A stretch of 52,948 nt of DNA from DASXMX01 sp036794395 (GTDB taxonomy: Bacteria > Planctomycetota > Phycisphaerae > Tepidisphaerales > Tepidisphaeraceae): NCBI GenBank assembly GCA_036794395.1, contig DAIRGS010000007.1, positions 1 to 52,948 on the forward strand, given 5' to 3'. Position numbers and translations under genes: made by a program. The notes beneath the pieces are model-generated. The model did not search any database. It worked only from the letters and a program-made list of their open reading frames with translations, and was not told where the DNA came from. Positions 33,894 to 41,295 of the stretch are shown here, piece by piece (the first letter of the stretch is position 1; every line of letters starts with the position of its first letter).

Positions 33894-33909
33894 GGGCACT
33901 GCATTTGCA
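33894..33909 (+). promoter_or_regulatory. Candidate sigma-54 (-24/-12) promoter of the glycine-zipper gene
   Basis: GGGCACTGCATTTGCA has GG and GC with the canonical 10-base spacing and matches TGGCAC-N5-TTGCA at all but the first base. It lies 70 bases upstream of the ATG at 33979, leaving a leader of about 60 bases. A sigma-54 activator gene is at 37265 in this window. Confidence 0.6.
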
Positions 33910-33978
33910 ACTCGCCCCTTGACTGATACCCGGACGCCCGGGGACGACTGAAAACAGGGGATCTTACTGGAGAACACT

Positions 33979-34536
33979 ATGGCGACCGATCGCAAAACCG
34001 ACATGAATCGCTCAGACGCCGGCCGGACTGACAGGGATCGCGACACGAATCCTGATCCAATCACCGGCGCTCCTGGCTCGCATCCGATAGGGACAGGGAT
34101 CGGCGCAGCAGGCGGCGGGGTTGCAGGTGCCGCGGCCGGTGCGGCAATTGGCTCAGTTGTGCCCGGTATTGGAACCGCCATTGGCGGCGTGGTCGGCGCG
34201 GTGTTGGGGGCGACGGGCGGTGGCCTCGCTGGTAAAGGCGTCGCGGAGCAAATCGATCCAACCGCTGAAGATGCCTATTGGCGCAATAACTATAAGACCC
34301 GCCCTTACTACTCCAACGACTCCACCTACGACGATTACGCCCCCGCCTACCGATATGGCTGGGAATCGCGCGCCAAGTACCCCGACCGCAGCTACGACAC
34401 CGTCGAAAATGATCTGGAAGGCGGCTGGGATCGCGCCAAAGCCAATTCGCGCCTCGGCTGGGAAAAGGCCAAGCGGGCAACACGGGATGCCTGGGATCGC
34501 GTGGGAAATACTGCTTCAGGCTCGGATCGCCGCTGA
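33979..34536 (+). CDS. Glycine-zipper protein, probably stress-related
   Basis: 185 residues with no signal peptide. After a charged N-terminus rich in Arg/Asp (TDRKTDMNRSDAGRTDRDRD), residues about 36-86 form a dense Gly/Ala zipper (GIGAAGGGVAGAAAGAAIG ... GAVLGATGGGLAG), typical of membrane-inserting or oligomerising segments. The C-terminal part is Tyr-, Trp- and charge-rich with DDYAPAYRYGWESRAKYPDR and repeated WDRA/WEKAK/WDRV spacing. Similar proteins occur beside stress genes in many bacteria, but the activity is not known. SD GGAG 6 bases before the ATG. The sigma-54-like promoter upstream and the strong terminator downstream indicate a single-gene unit. Confidence 0.82.
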   Translation: MATDRKTDMNRSDAGRTDRDRDTNPDPITGAPGSHPIGTGIGAAGGGVAGAAAGAAIGSVVPGIGTAIGGVVGAVLGATGGGLAGKGVAEQIDPTAEDAYWRNNYKTRPYYSNDSTYDDYAPAYRYGWESRAKYPDRSYDTVENDLEGGWDRAKANSRLGWEKAKRATRDAWDRVGNTASGSDRR

Positions 34537-34572
34537 TCGCACCGCCCCTCAACAATTGATTTGTTAACAAAT

Positions 34573-34615
34573 GTCTGGCGAAACGAATAACTCGTTCGCC
34601 AGACGTTTTCTTTTT
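34573..34615 (+). terminator. Rho-independent terminator of the glycine-zipper gene
   Basis: GTCTGGCGAA pairs perfectly with TTCGCCAGAC, extended by CGA/TCG across a one-base bulge, and is followed by GTTTTCTTTTT. It lies 37 bases after the stop. Confidence 0.92.
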
Positions 34616-34716
34616 GAACGATGAACCGCAGTTAGGGGTATCCCTATACGATCGATCAAATTCCCTGCTCCGATGGATGAAAATCGCCTGGCCTACGACC
34701 CCGGAAGGACTGAAAC

Positions 34717-35997
34717 TTAGTTTAGTCCGCGCGTTACAATCATCGCACTGTTTTTGCTGCCGAATGCGATGCAGTTACACAACGCCGCGTCGATATCCAG
34801 GTTTCGGGCGGTCCTCGGGATGTAGTCCAGGTCGCAATCCTCGGCGCAATTTTCCAGGTTAATTGTGGGATGAAAAACGCCATCCTGCAATCCGAGGATC
34901 GTTGCCGCCAGCCCCGCCGCACCGCATGCGCCCTGGGGATGCCCGATCATCGATTTAATCGAGCTGCATGGGATACGAGCCGCATAGGCGCCAAAGCATT
35001 TCTTCATGGCCAGCGTTTCCATTCGATCATTGAGAACCGTGGCCGTTCCATGCAGATTGGCATATCCAACTTGTTCCCGTTCGATCCCCGCGTCCGCCAG
35101 CGCCAATTCGATCGCGCGGGCCGGCTCCTCCACATCCGGCGCAATCTGAACCCGGTGATACGCATCGCATGTAGACCCGTACCCCGCCAGCTCGGCTAAT
35201 ATTTCCGCGCCCCGGGCGATGGCGTGCTCGCGCTCTTCGACGACAAACATCCACGCCCCTTCCCCCAGAATAAATCCATCTCGATCCGCCGAGAAGGGCC
35301 TCGAGGCCCGCCCTGGATCGTCCCATTTCCGCGTTGATACAACCCGCATCTTTTCAAAAGCCGTCAAAATCCCCCGCGAGATTGGCGAATCCGCTCCCCC
35401 GGCAAGCATCATCGGAATCACGCCCGCGCGAATCATCAGCATCGCATACCCAATTGCGTCGGTGCTGCTGGTACACCCAGTCGAAAGAACATGTGACGGC
35501 CCGCGCAACCCCAGCGCAATCGACAGCTCGCTGGAAAGGTTCCCATGCGTGCCGGCCGTGATGGAAAACAACGAGCCAGTGCCCTGCGTGAAAAACGTCT
35601 TGTATTGATCCTCGACAAACGCCAGCCCCCCGCCGCCCGTGCCAAGGGAAACGCCGATCTGCCGTGCCGATTCCGGCGCTACCCGTTCGCCCGCCACGCC
35701 CCCGGAACGATCCGCGCCGTTCAGCAGCTTCGATTGGATCAATGCCTCGCGCGATGCATGTAGTGCCATCGGGATCATGCGCGGAACCCGGCGAAGCTCG
35801 TTGGGTTCCATCACGCCGATCGGATCAAAATCATGGGCAGCCGCGGCAACTGTCGATCGCAGGCCCGTCGTATCGATTCGCAGATTAGAAATCCCGCTTC
35901 GTCCCGCGCGGCACGCATCGCCATACGCTTTACGACCCACCCCGTTGGGACTTACCGCGCCGATGCCAGTCACCACAACGCGGGGCCTTACACTCAT
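34717..35997 (-). CDS. FabF-type beta-ketoacyl-ACP synthase
   Basis: 426-residue thiolase-fold condensing enzyme. It has VVVTGIGAVSPNG at the N-terminus, the nucleophile Cys175 in STGCTSSTDA, the first His in LHGTATVLNDRME and the second in SMIGHPQGACGAAG, so the Cys-His-His triad is intact. LHGTATVLND replaces the more usual H-G-T-S/G-T-P-x-N-D-x-x-E, suggesting a side-branch (secondary lipid or polyketide) rather than the housekeeping FabF, though the product is unknown. No acyl carrier protein or other fab gene is adjacent. GGGAG lies 5 bases before the ATG, inside the end of the ComB gene with which it overlaps by 4 bases (ATGA), so the two are translationally coupled. Confidence 0.9.
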   Translation of the reverse strand: MSVRPRVVVTGIGAVSPNGVGRKAYGDACRAGRSGISNLRIDTTGLRSTVAAAAHDFDPIGVMEPNELRRVPRMIPMALHASREALIQSKLLNGADRSGGVAGERVAPESARQIGVSLGTGGGGLAFVEDQYKTFFTQGTGSLFSITAGTHGNLSSELSIALGLRGPSHVLSTGCTSSTDAIGYAMLMIRAGVIPMMLAGGADSPISRGILTAFEKMRVVSTRKWDDPGRASRPFSADRDGFILGEGAWMFVVEEREHAIARGAEILAELAGYGSTCDAYHRVQIAPDVEEPARAIELALADAGIEREQVGYANLHGTATVLNDRMETLAMKKCFGAYAARIPCSSIKSMIGHPQGACGAAGLAATILGLQDGVFHPTINLENCAEDCDLDYIPRTARNLDIDAALCNCIAFGSKNSAMIVTRGLN

Positions 35998-36725
35998 GGA
36001 TTCTCCCAGCGCGTCACGATCGGCGGGCTACCCCGCACCACGCCGACCACCGAAAATGAATCGAGGCGAGCACAAAACTCCAGGTCCGGCGTTAGCCCCG
36101 CGCGCGTGATGTTTCGCCCGCCGTGTGATCCACTGAGCGATGAATAAAGATCATCGCGCCGGCATTGAAACAGTCCGTCCGCAACCTGAGCCGAGTCTGA
36201 AATCAGCTCAACCTCGCCGCGTTGCCGAACGGCATGAATCACCGCGCCCGCGCCGAGAATATCTTCAAGCGATACTTCCCCCTCCGTACCAGAGCAAAGC
36301 AGGGCTATATCAGGGCCCGTCTTGATCAGTGCATCAGCCACCGCCGAAGCATTCACCAGCGCTCCGGTGAAAATCGAAGCCGCTTCACCCGCCGCCAGGA
36401 TGGCGCGCGTTCCATTGGTCGTCGACATGAGCAATGTTTGCCCGCGATGGGTCTGAGCATTCAGAGCACCCGGACTGTTGCCCAGATCAAAGCCTGCCGG
36501 TTTAACGGCCTGTCGCTCGCCGCACAGCAGATGCGGAACGTCGCACGTTTTGCCCGCCGCCACGACCGAGTCCAGATCCGGATAGACCCTGATCTCGCGC
36601 ACGCCCGCGGCAAGCGCCGCTGTCATTGTGGTGGTAGCGCGAAGCACATCAAAAACAACCACCGAACGGCCAACCAGCGATCCACTCCTCAACAAACTGG
36701 GCAGAAAAACCACGTCAAGCGTCAT
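35994..36725 (-). CDS. comB: 2-phosphosulfolactate phosphatase (ComB) family protein
   Basis: 243 residues from ATG 36725; a TTG six codons upstream is the alternative. The fold signature is clear: VVFDVLRATTTMTAALAAG (about 24-42), LLCGERQAVKPAGFDLGNSP, LMSTTNGTRAI and CSGTEGEVSLEDILGAGA. In methanogens ComB dephosphorylates (R)-2-phospho-3-sulfolactate during coenzyme M synthesis. Bacterial homologues are common without that pathway, and no other com or sulfolactate gene is in the window, so the true substrate here is unproven. It is coupled to the FabF-type gene downstream by an ATGA overlap. Confidence 0.88.
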   Translation of the reverse strand: MTLDVVFLPSLLRSGSLVGRSVVVFDVLRATTTMTAALAAGVREIRVYPDLDSVVAAGKTCDVPHLLCGERQAVKPAGFDLGNSPGALNAQTHRGQTLLMSTTNGTRAILAAGEAASIFTGALVNASAVADALIKTGPDIALLCSGTEGEVSLEDILGAGAVIHAVRQRGEVELISDSAQVADGLFQCRRDDLYSSLSGSHGGRNITRAGLTPDLEFCARLDSFSVVGVVRGSPPIVTRWENP

Positions 36726-36740
36726 CAGTCGACCTGTATG

Positions 36741-36781
36741 CAAAATAATGCGACGGAGCCGAAACTGCTCGGCTCCGTCGC
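36741..36781 (-). terminator. Terminator of the zinc-ribbon gene
   Basis: A perfect 13-bp stem, GCGACGGAGCCGA/TCGGCTCCGTCGC (36750-36762 and 36769-36781), has a 6-base loop. On the minus strand it is followed by ATTATTTTG. It lies between the zinc-ribbon stop at 36821 and the ComB start at 36725, so it isolates the two. Confidence 0.85.
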
Positions 36782-36820
36782 AATCTTACCGTCATGAGTC
36801 GCCTGAAACGATTTCTGCAA

Positions 36821-37048
36821 TCAATAGCGATTCGCGTTATCCAGAATGCTGCCCGGTCGGGCATAACGTTCCCACGAGTTCCCGTGGCACTTGGGGCAAA
36901 GCCGCGGAGCCGTCACAGCACCCTCGGGCTCAAACCCACAGCAGCGACATTGGATCGTGAAGATTGCCACGCGTTGTACGGAAGCCTCGAATGGTTTGTA
37001 CGTCGCGAAGTTTCCATCAGACCCAAACCGTTCCATGCTGATTGACAT
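36821..37048 (-). CDS. Small zinc-ribbon protein
   Basis: A 75-residue protein with one zinc-ribbon knuckle pair: QCRCCGFEPEG (Cys34 region, C-x2-C) and RLCPKCHGNSWER (C-x2-C, about 51-54). It is short enough to be little more than the metal site with an N-terminal beta strand. Coding status is supported by a strong SD (AGGAGA, 7 bases before the ATG), a candidate sigma-54 promoter about 60 bases upstream and its own terminator. Such ribbons may bind nucleic acid, redox partners or simply metal; the role is unknown. Its position next to the NtrC-type regulator suggests it is a target of that regulator. Confidence 0.8.
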   Translation of the reverse strand: MSISMERFGSDGNFATYKPFEASVQRVAIFTIQCRCCGFEPEGAVTAPRLCPKCHGNSWERYARPGSILDNANRY

Positions 37049-37109
37049 ATAACTCTCCTAAATCCAAAGCGTTAGAGGCTTTAGTGGTGCCCGATGAGGG
37101 AGAAGTCTA

Positions 37110-37125
37110 AGCAATCGTTGTACCA
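37110..37125 (-). promoter_or_regulatory. Candidate sigma-54 promoter of the zinc-ribbon gene
   Basis: On the minus strand TGGTACAACGATTGCT has GG-N10-GC spacing and matches TGGCAC-N5-TTGCT with one substitution. The predicted start site is near 37100, about 52 bases before the ATG at 37048. The gene for a sigma-54 activator begins its stop 140 bases further upstream. Confidence 0.65.
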
Positions 37126-37264
37126 GCAGGGTCCGTTTCCTTTTCCCACCCGTGTTTGTCGGGGATTTCAATATCTACAGGGCTAAGGTTTTTGCCGCTT
37201 ACACCCTATTTTAAGCGCACGAAATCAATCAAACGGCCAGCCTGTCACCCTCTGCGCCAGTTTG

Positions 37265-38665
37265 TCAGGTACGCGTCACAACGTCACCCGCAACCGCTTT
37301 CAAGCGCTTTTCGATATCCTCATAATGCCGCAGTTTACGTTGAAGCGTTCGCACGGAGATCCCCAAACGCTCGGCGGCGTGGGTTCGGTTTCCGCCGCAC
37401 TGCTCCAGCGCTTTGGAAATCGCCAACCGTTCCAGTTCGTCCATCGTCAAATTGGAGGGCATGTCCTTCTGGGTTCCCGCTTCACCCGCTGTACCCATCA
37501 TTTCCTCGGTCAGATCCTTTTCCGTCAGGACCTCACCATCCGCCAGCACCATCATCCGCTCAAGGGTATTACGCAGTTCGCGGACATTGCCCGGCCATCG
37601 ATACGCCTCAAAGCGACGCATCACTTCCGGTGAAATTCGCCGCGGCGCCGTGTGCTTGTTCTGACTGATCTCTTTCAGGAAATGCTCAACCAGAATCGGA
37701 ATGTCATCGGTACGCTGACGCAACGGCGGCAACATGATTGTGACAACGTTCAACCGGTAATACAGGTCCTCTCGAAACGTCCCCTCTTCCAGCATCTTGC
37801 GAACGTCCCGGCTTGTTGCCGCGATCACGCGAACGTCGACCTTCCGATCCTCGTGCCCGCCCACCGGCGTCAATGTCAGCGTCTCAAGAACGCGCAACAG
37901 CTTCGCCTGCAACCCCAGCTCAAAATCTCCAATTTCGTCGATGAATAGCGTGCCCCCGTCAGCCTGCTCAAATCGGCCGACGCGCTTATCCGTTGCGCCG
38001 GTAAACGCGCCGCGCACGTGTCCAAAAAGCTCGCTCTCGACCAGCGTGGCCGGCACCGCCGCGCAATTGACGGCAACGAACGGCCCCTTCTTCCTGAGGC
38101 TATTGTGGTGTAGCGCCTGCGCAACCAGTTCCTTACCCGTCCCGCTTTCGCCCAGAATCAAACAGGTGCTGTCTACCGGCGCCGCCCGTTGAATCTTGGC
38201 AAACACATCCTTCATCTGCTTTGATTCGCCAATGATGTTGTCCAAGCCAAATTTCTGATCGAGCCGCCGCCGCAGATTGTCAATTTCTTTGTCTTTTCGC
38301 TGGGTTTCGACCGCACGACGAATCAAAAGAACAAGCTCATCCTGATGGATGGGCTTGGTGAGATAGTCATACGCACCGCTCTTAATGGCCTCCACAGCCG
38401 TGTCGACACTGCTGTGGCCGGTGAGAACGATGAATTGTGTTTCAGGACACTTCTTCTTCCAGAGATGCAGCAGGTCCAGTCCGCTTACGTCTCCCATCCG
38501 CAAATCGCTTAAAACGACGTCGATGCTCTCATCCAGGTAGCCCAAGGCCTTGTCAGCGCTTTCGGCACTGAAAACTGTAAACCCTTGAGCCTTCAGGATA
38601 TGCGAGACTGACCGGCGTTCCGCTTCTTGATCTTCAACGACCAGGACTCGGCCAGCAGTAGACAT
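37265..38665 (-). CDS. NtrC-family sigma-54-dependent response regulator
   Basis: 466 residues in three domains. The receiver has acidic pair E11-D12 and phosphoacceptor Asp54 in VVLSDLRM. The AAA+ activator domain has Walker A GESGTGKE (about 168), the sigma-54 contact loop GAFTGA, Walker B TLFIDEIGD and the sensor R-finger segment REDLYYRLNV. The Fis-type HTH at the C-terminus reads LEQCGGNRTHAAERLGISVRTLQRKL. All elements needed to activate sigma-54 RNA polymerase are present. AGGA lies before the ATG. It is divergent from the sensor kinase at 38813 (147 bases), its probable cognate partner. Candidate sigma-54 promoters lie at 37110, 33894 and 47730. Confidence 0.94.
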   Translation of the reverse strand: MSTAGRVLVVEDQEAERRSVSHILKAQGFTVFSAESADKALGYLDESIDVVLSDLRMGDVSGLDLLHLWKKKCPETQFIVLTGHSSVDTAVEAIKSGAYDYLTKPIHQDELVLLIRRAVETQRKDKEIDNLRRRLDQKFGLDNIIGESKQMKDVFAKIQRAAPVDSTCLILGESGTGKELVAQALHHNSLRKKGPFVAVNCAAVPATLVESELFGHVRGAFTGATDKRVGRFEQADGGTLFIDEIGDFELGLQAKLLRVLETLTLTPVGGHEDRKVDVRVIAATSRDVRKMLEEGTFREDLYYRLNVVTIMLPPLRQRTDDIPILVEHFLKEISQNKHTAPRRISPEVMRRFEAYRWPGNVRELRNTLERMMVLADGEVLTEKDLTEEMMGTAGEAGTQKDMPSNLTMDELERLAISKALEQCGGNRTHAAERLGISVRTLQRKLRHYEDIEKRLKAVAGDVVTRT

Positions 38666-38812
38666 TGTGTGGTTCCTCAGATACGCGGTAGGTCAAACTG
38701 ACAACTCCGACTAACTGACATACCATAGGCGCGCTGATGCGTACAACGGTAAATCTATGTTGAAATGACTCAACGTGCCGGTCTCATGGCCAGACAGTAG
38801 AATGCCCCTCCG

Positions 38813-40447
38813 ATGTTCAAGCGGGTTCGTCGCCTGGAAATTTCGCTAGCCGCCAAGTGTCAGTTGCTGTTCGGCGCCGCCGTTGTGCTCATCATCGCCG
38901 CGGCATTGGCGGTTCCGTGGCAGCGATTTGAGGAACTGACCGACCAATTAAATGACGGTCCGGCCGAAGCAGTTGCAGATAACGCAGTTCTACAACACGT
39001 CGTGTCAGCGCGGGCCGGCGCTCGCGAGGCCGATCCCGCCACTCGAACAGCCCAGACAAGGCCCGCTCAATCCCGGCCCGCCGAATCCGGCGTTGTTTCA
39101 AAGACAATTCTGCCAAGGTTGATCGGCCTCGCCTCGGCGCGGGACCGCGATGATCTCGACGTCTTTACACGCCGGGCCGCTTCCCATTTTTCCCGCCAGC
39201 CCGATAGCGCGCCGCGCACCGAGTATTATCATGATACCGAAGGCCACTGGCGCTTCCGCTTCGCACGCCCAGCATTTTTGCGGCAGGAATCGTGTCGAAA
39301 CTGCCATGCCGAAGCTCTGGCGAGCATGGGCGACACCACGCCTTTTGGCATTGTCAGCGTTGATATCCCCACCCGCATCGACAACGCTCAATTGCTCCGC
39401 AACCGCCTGTTCATCCTCAGCGCCGGCTTTATCGCCGGCACGCTTGCCATCATCGTGTTCTACCTCATCACGACGCGACTCATTCTCCAGCCCGTCCGGG
39501 TTCTTCAGGAAACAGCAGAAAAAGTCAGTCAGGGCGATCTCAACATCCGCTCCGATATCAACACCGGCGATGAATTTCAGCAGCTATCCGAAACATTCAA
39601 CATCATGCTTGCGAACCTCAAGCACAGCGCCGACCAGCTTCGCTCGATTAACAAGGGCTTGGACGTAAAGCTAGGCCAGCTCGCCGAAACCAATGTGGCG
39701 CTTTACGAATCCAATCGCCTCAAGAGTGAGTTTCTTGCCAATGTCAGCCACGAGCTGCGCACGCCGCTCAATTCGATTTTGGGCTTTGCGGATCTGCTGA
39801 AGGATTCGTTGGCCGCCGGCCCGGATTCAAAATCCGCGCGATACGTCAATAACATTCTTCAGTCCGGCCGGCATCTGCTTGAGTTGATCAACGACCTGCT
39901 CGATCTGGCGAAGATCGAGGCCGGCCGGATGGAAATCCGATCCGAGCCCATGTCGATGCCCGATTTGTTTGAAGGCTTGTCCAACATTCTCAAGCCGCTG
40001 CTCGAGAACAAAGGCCTTAGCCTCACGGCCACCGTCAGCACTGAAGTCCCCATCGTTCGATCCGATCCGGGCAAGCTCCAGCAAATCCTTTACAACTTTC
40101 TGTCCAACGCGATCAAGTTTTCTCCCAACGGCGCGCGCATCGACCTGGCGGCCTCAGGCGATGGCACGGATCACGTTCGAATTTCCGTCACCGACCACGG
40201 CCCGGGCATCGATCCCGCCAAGCAGCAGATGATCTTCGAAAAGTTTCGCCAGGCGGATGCCTCGGTCACCCGCTCGCACAGCGGAACCGGACTTGGCCTG
40301 GCGATCTCCAAGGAACTGACCAATCTTTTGAACGGCTCGATCGGCGTCCGCAGCACGCCGGGCGAAGGCGCGACTTTTTGGATTGTCATTCCCATCCAAA
40401 TTGAAGCCGGCGCTGCTGAAATGCGCGGAAAACTGGTCCTCACCTGA
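38813..40447 (+). CDS. Membrane sensor histidine kinase with CxxCH (heme-c-type) sensor domain
   Basis: 544 residues. TM1 at about 17-35, then an extracytoplasmic domain resembling the DUF3365/Tll0287-like group with a CRNCH motif (161-165, heme c attachment signature), TM2 at about 200-220, HAMP, then a HisKA dimerisation domain with phosphoacceptor His313 in NVSHELRTPLNS. The catalytic domain follows (N-box LSNAIKF, G1 DHGPGIDP, G2 GTGLGLAI). The domain order predicts sensing of redox state or a small gas ligand outside the cytoplasm and phosphorylation of the divergent NtrC-type regulator. A TAGAAT box 9 bases before the ATG and no SD suggest a short or absent leader. FkbM-type gene follows 16 bases downstream. 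Confidence 0.92.
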   Translation: MFKRVRRLEISLAAKCQLLFGAAVVLIIAAALAVPWQRFEELTDQLNDGPAEAVADNAVLQHVVSARAGAREADPATRTAQTRPAQSRPAESGVVSKTILPRLIGLASARDRDDLDVFTRRAASHFSRQPDSAPRTEYYHDTEGHWRFRFARPAFLRQESCRNCHAEALASMGDTTPFGIVSVDIPTRIDNAQLLRNRLFILSAGFIAGTLAIIVFYLITTRLILQPVRVLQETAEKVSQGDLNIRSDINTGDEFQQLSETFNIMLANLKHSADQLRSINKGLDVKLGQLAETNVALYESNRLKSEFLANVSHELRTPLNSILGFADLLKDSLAAGPDSKSARYVNNILQSGRHLLELINDLLDLAKIEAGRMEIRSEPMSMPDLFEGLSNILKPLLENKGLSLTATVSTEVPIVRSDPGKLQQILYNFLSNAIKFSPNGARIDLAASGDGTDHVRISVTDHGPGIDPAKQQMIFEKFRQADASVTRSHSGTGLGLAISKELTNLLNGSIGVRSTPGEGATFWIVIPIQIEAGAAEMRGKLVLT

Positions 40448-40463
40448 ATCGGAGCCCCCTCGA

Positions 40464-41264
40464 ATGGCAAATCTTCCTCAGCAAGTCGTCGAGCCGTTTA
40501 ACCGTCTCAAAGACTGCCGTCATGGAAAGATGCTCTACAATTTCCACGACCAGTATGTGGGCCGATCACTCGATTTATATGGCGAATACAGCGAGGCCGA
40601 GTTCGAACTTTTCCGCCAGATCGTCCGGCCTGGAGATGTCGTCGTCGAAGTCGGCGCGAATCTTGGCGCCCACACAATTCCTCTGGCCAAACTCACCGGA
40701 TCGCACGGCGCGGTCATCGCTTACGAGCCGCAGCGGGTCGTCTACCAGACCCTTTGCGCCAACGTCGCGCTAAACGATCTGATTCACGTTTTCACAAACC
40801 ACGCCGCCGTTGGCACTGTGCCGGGCGTTCTGAACGTGCCCATCCTCGATCCAACCCAGGATCAGAATTTCGGCGGATATAGCATGATGGGCCATCCCGA
40901 AGGCGAATCAGTCCCACTGGTCATCCTCGACGCGCTGAATCTGGTCGGCTGTCGGCTCCTTAAGGTGGATGTCGAGGGAATGGAGTTGGATGTGCTTCAG
41001 GGAGCCGCCAACCTCATTCGCGCATTTCACCCGGCAATGTACGTTGAAAATGATCGCTCAGACCGCACCGCGGAGCTCACCCAATTCATCGCTTCACTCG
41101 GCTACGACATGTTCTCCCATGATCCCCCGCTGTTCAATCCGAATAACTATTTCAACAATCCCGAAAACGTCTTCGGCAAGATTGTCAGCCGCAACCTCTT
41201 TTGTGTGCCACAACAAGTCAGCCACATGATCACCGGCCTGCCGCGCGTCGAACCGGTTACCTAA
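40464..41264 (+). CDS. FkbM family methyltransferase
   Basis: 266 residues from ATG 40464 (GGAG 9 bases before); the frame opens earlier, but the extra residues overlap the kinase gene and look non-coding. The SAM-binding motif I is DVVVEVGANLGAHTIPLAKL (about 56-75), followed by AYEPQ, LLKVDVEGMELDVLQGA (the FkbM-specific acidic E-G-x-E motif) and a C-terminal VSRNLFCVP. FkbM-type enzymes O-methylate sugars, polyketides or peptides. It lies 16 bases after the sensor kinase gene and is probably cotranscribed; the biological link is not clear. It is convergent with the AsmA-like gene. Confidence 0.9.
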   Translation: MANLPQQVVEPFNRLKDCRHGKMLYNFHDQYVGRSLDLYGEYSEAEFELFRQIVRPGDVVVEVGANLGAHTIPLAKLTGSHGAVIAYEPQRVVYQTLCANVALNDLIHVFTNHAAVGTVPGVLNVPILDPTQDQNFGGYSMMGHPEGESVPLVILDALNLVGCRLLKVDVEGMELDVLQGAANLIRAFHPAMYVENDRSDRTAELTQFIASLGYDMFSHDPPLFNPNNYFNNPENVFGKIVSRNLFCVPQQVSHMITGLPRVEPVT

Positions 41265-41295
41265 AACCTTCGCGCTGCATCATGACCTATTTGGG

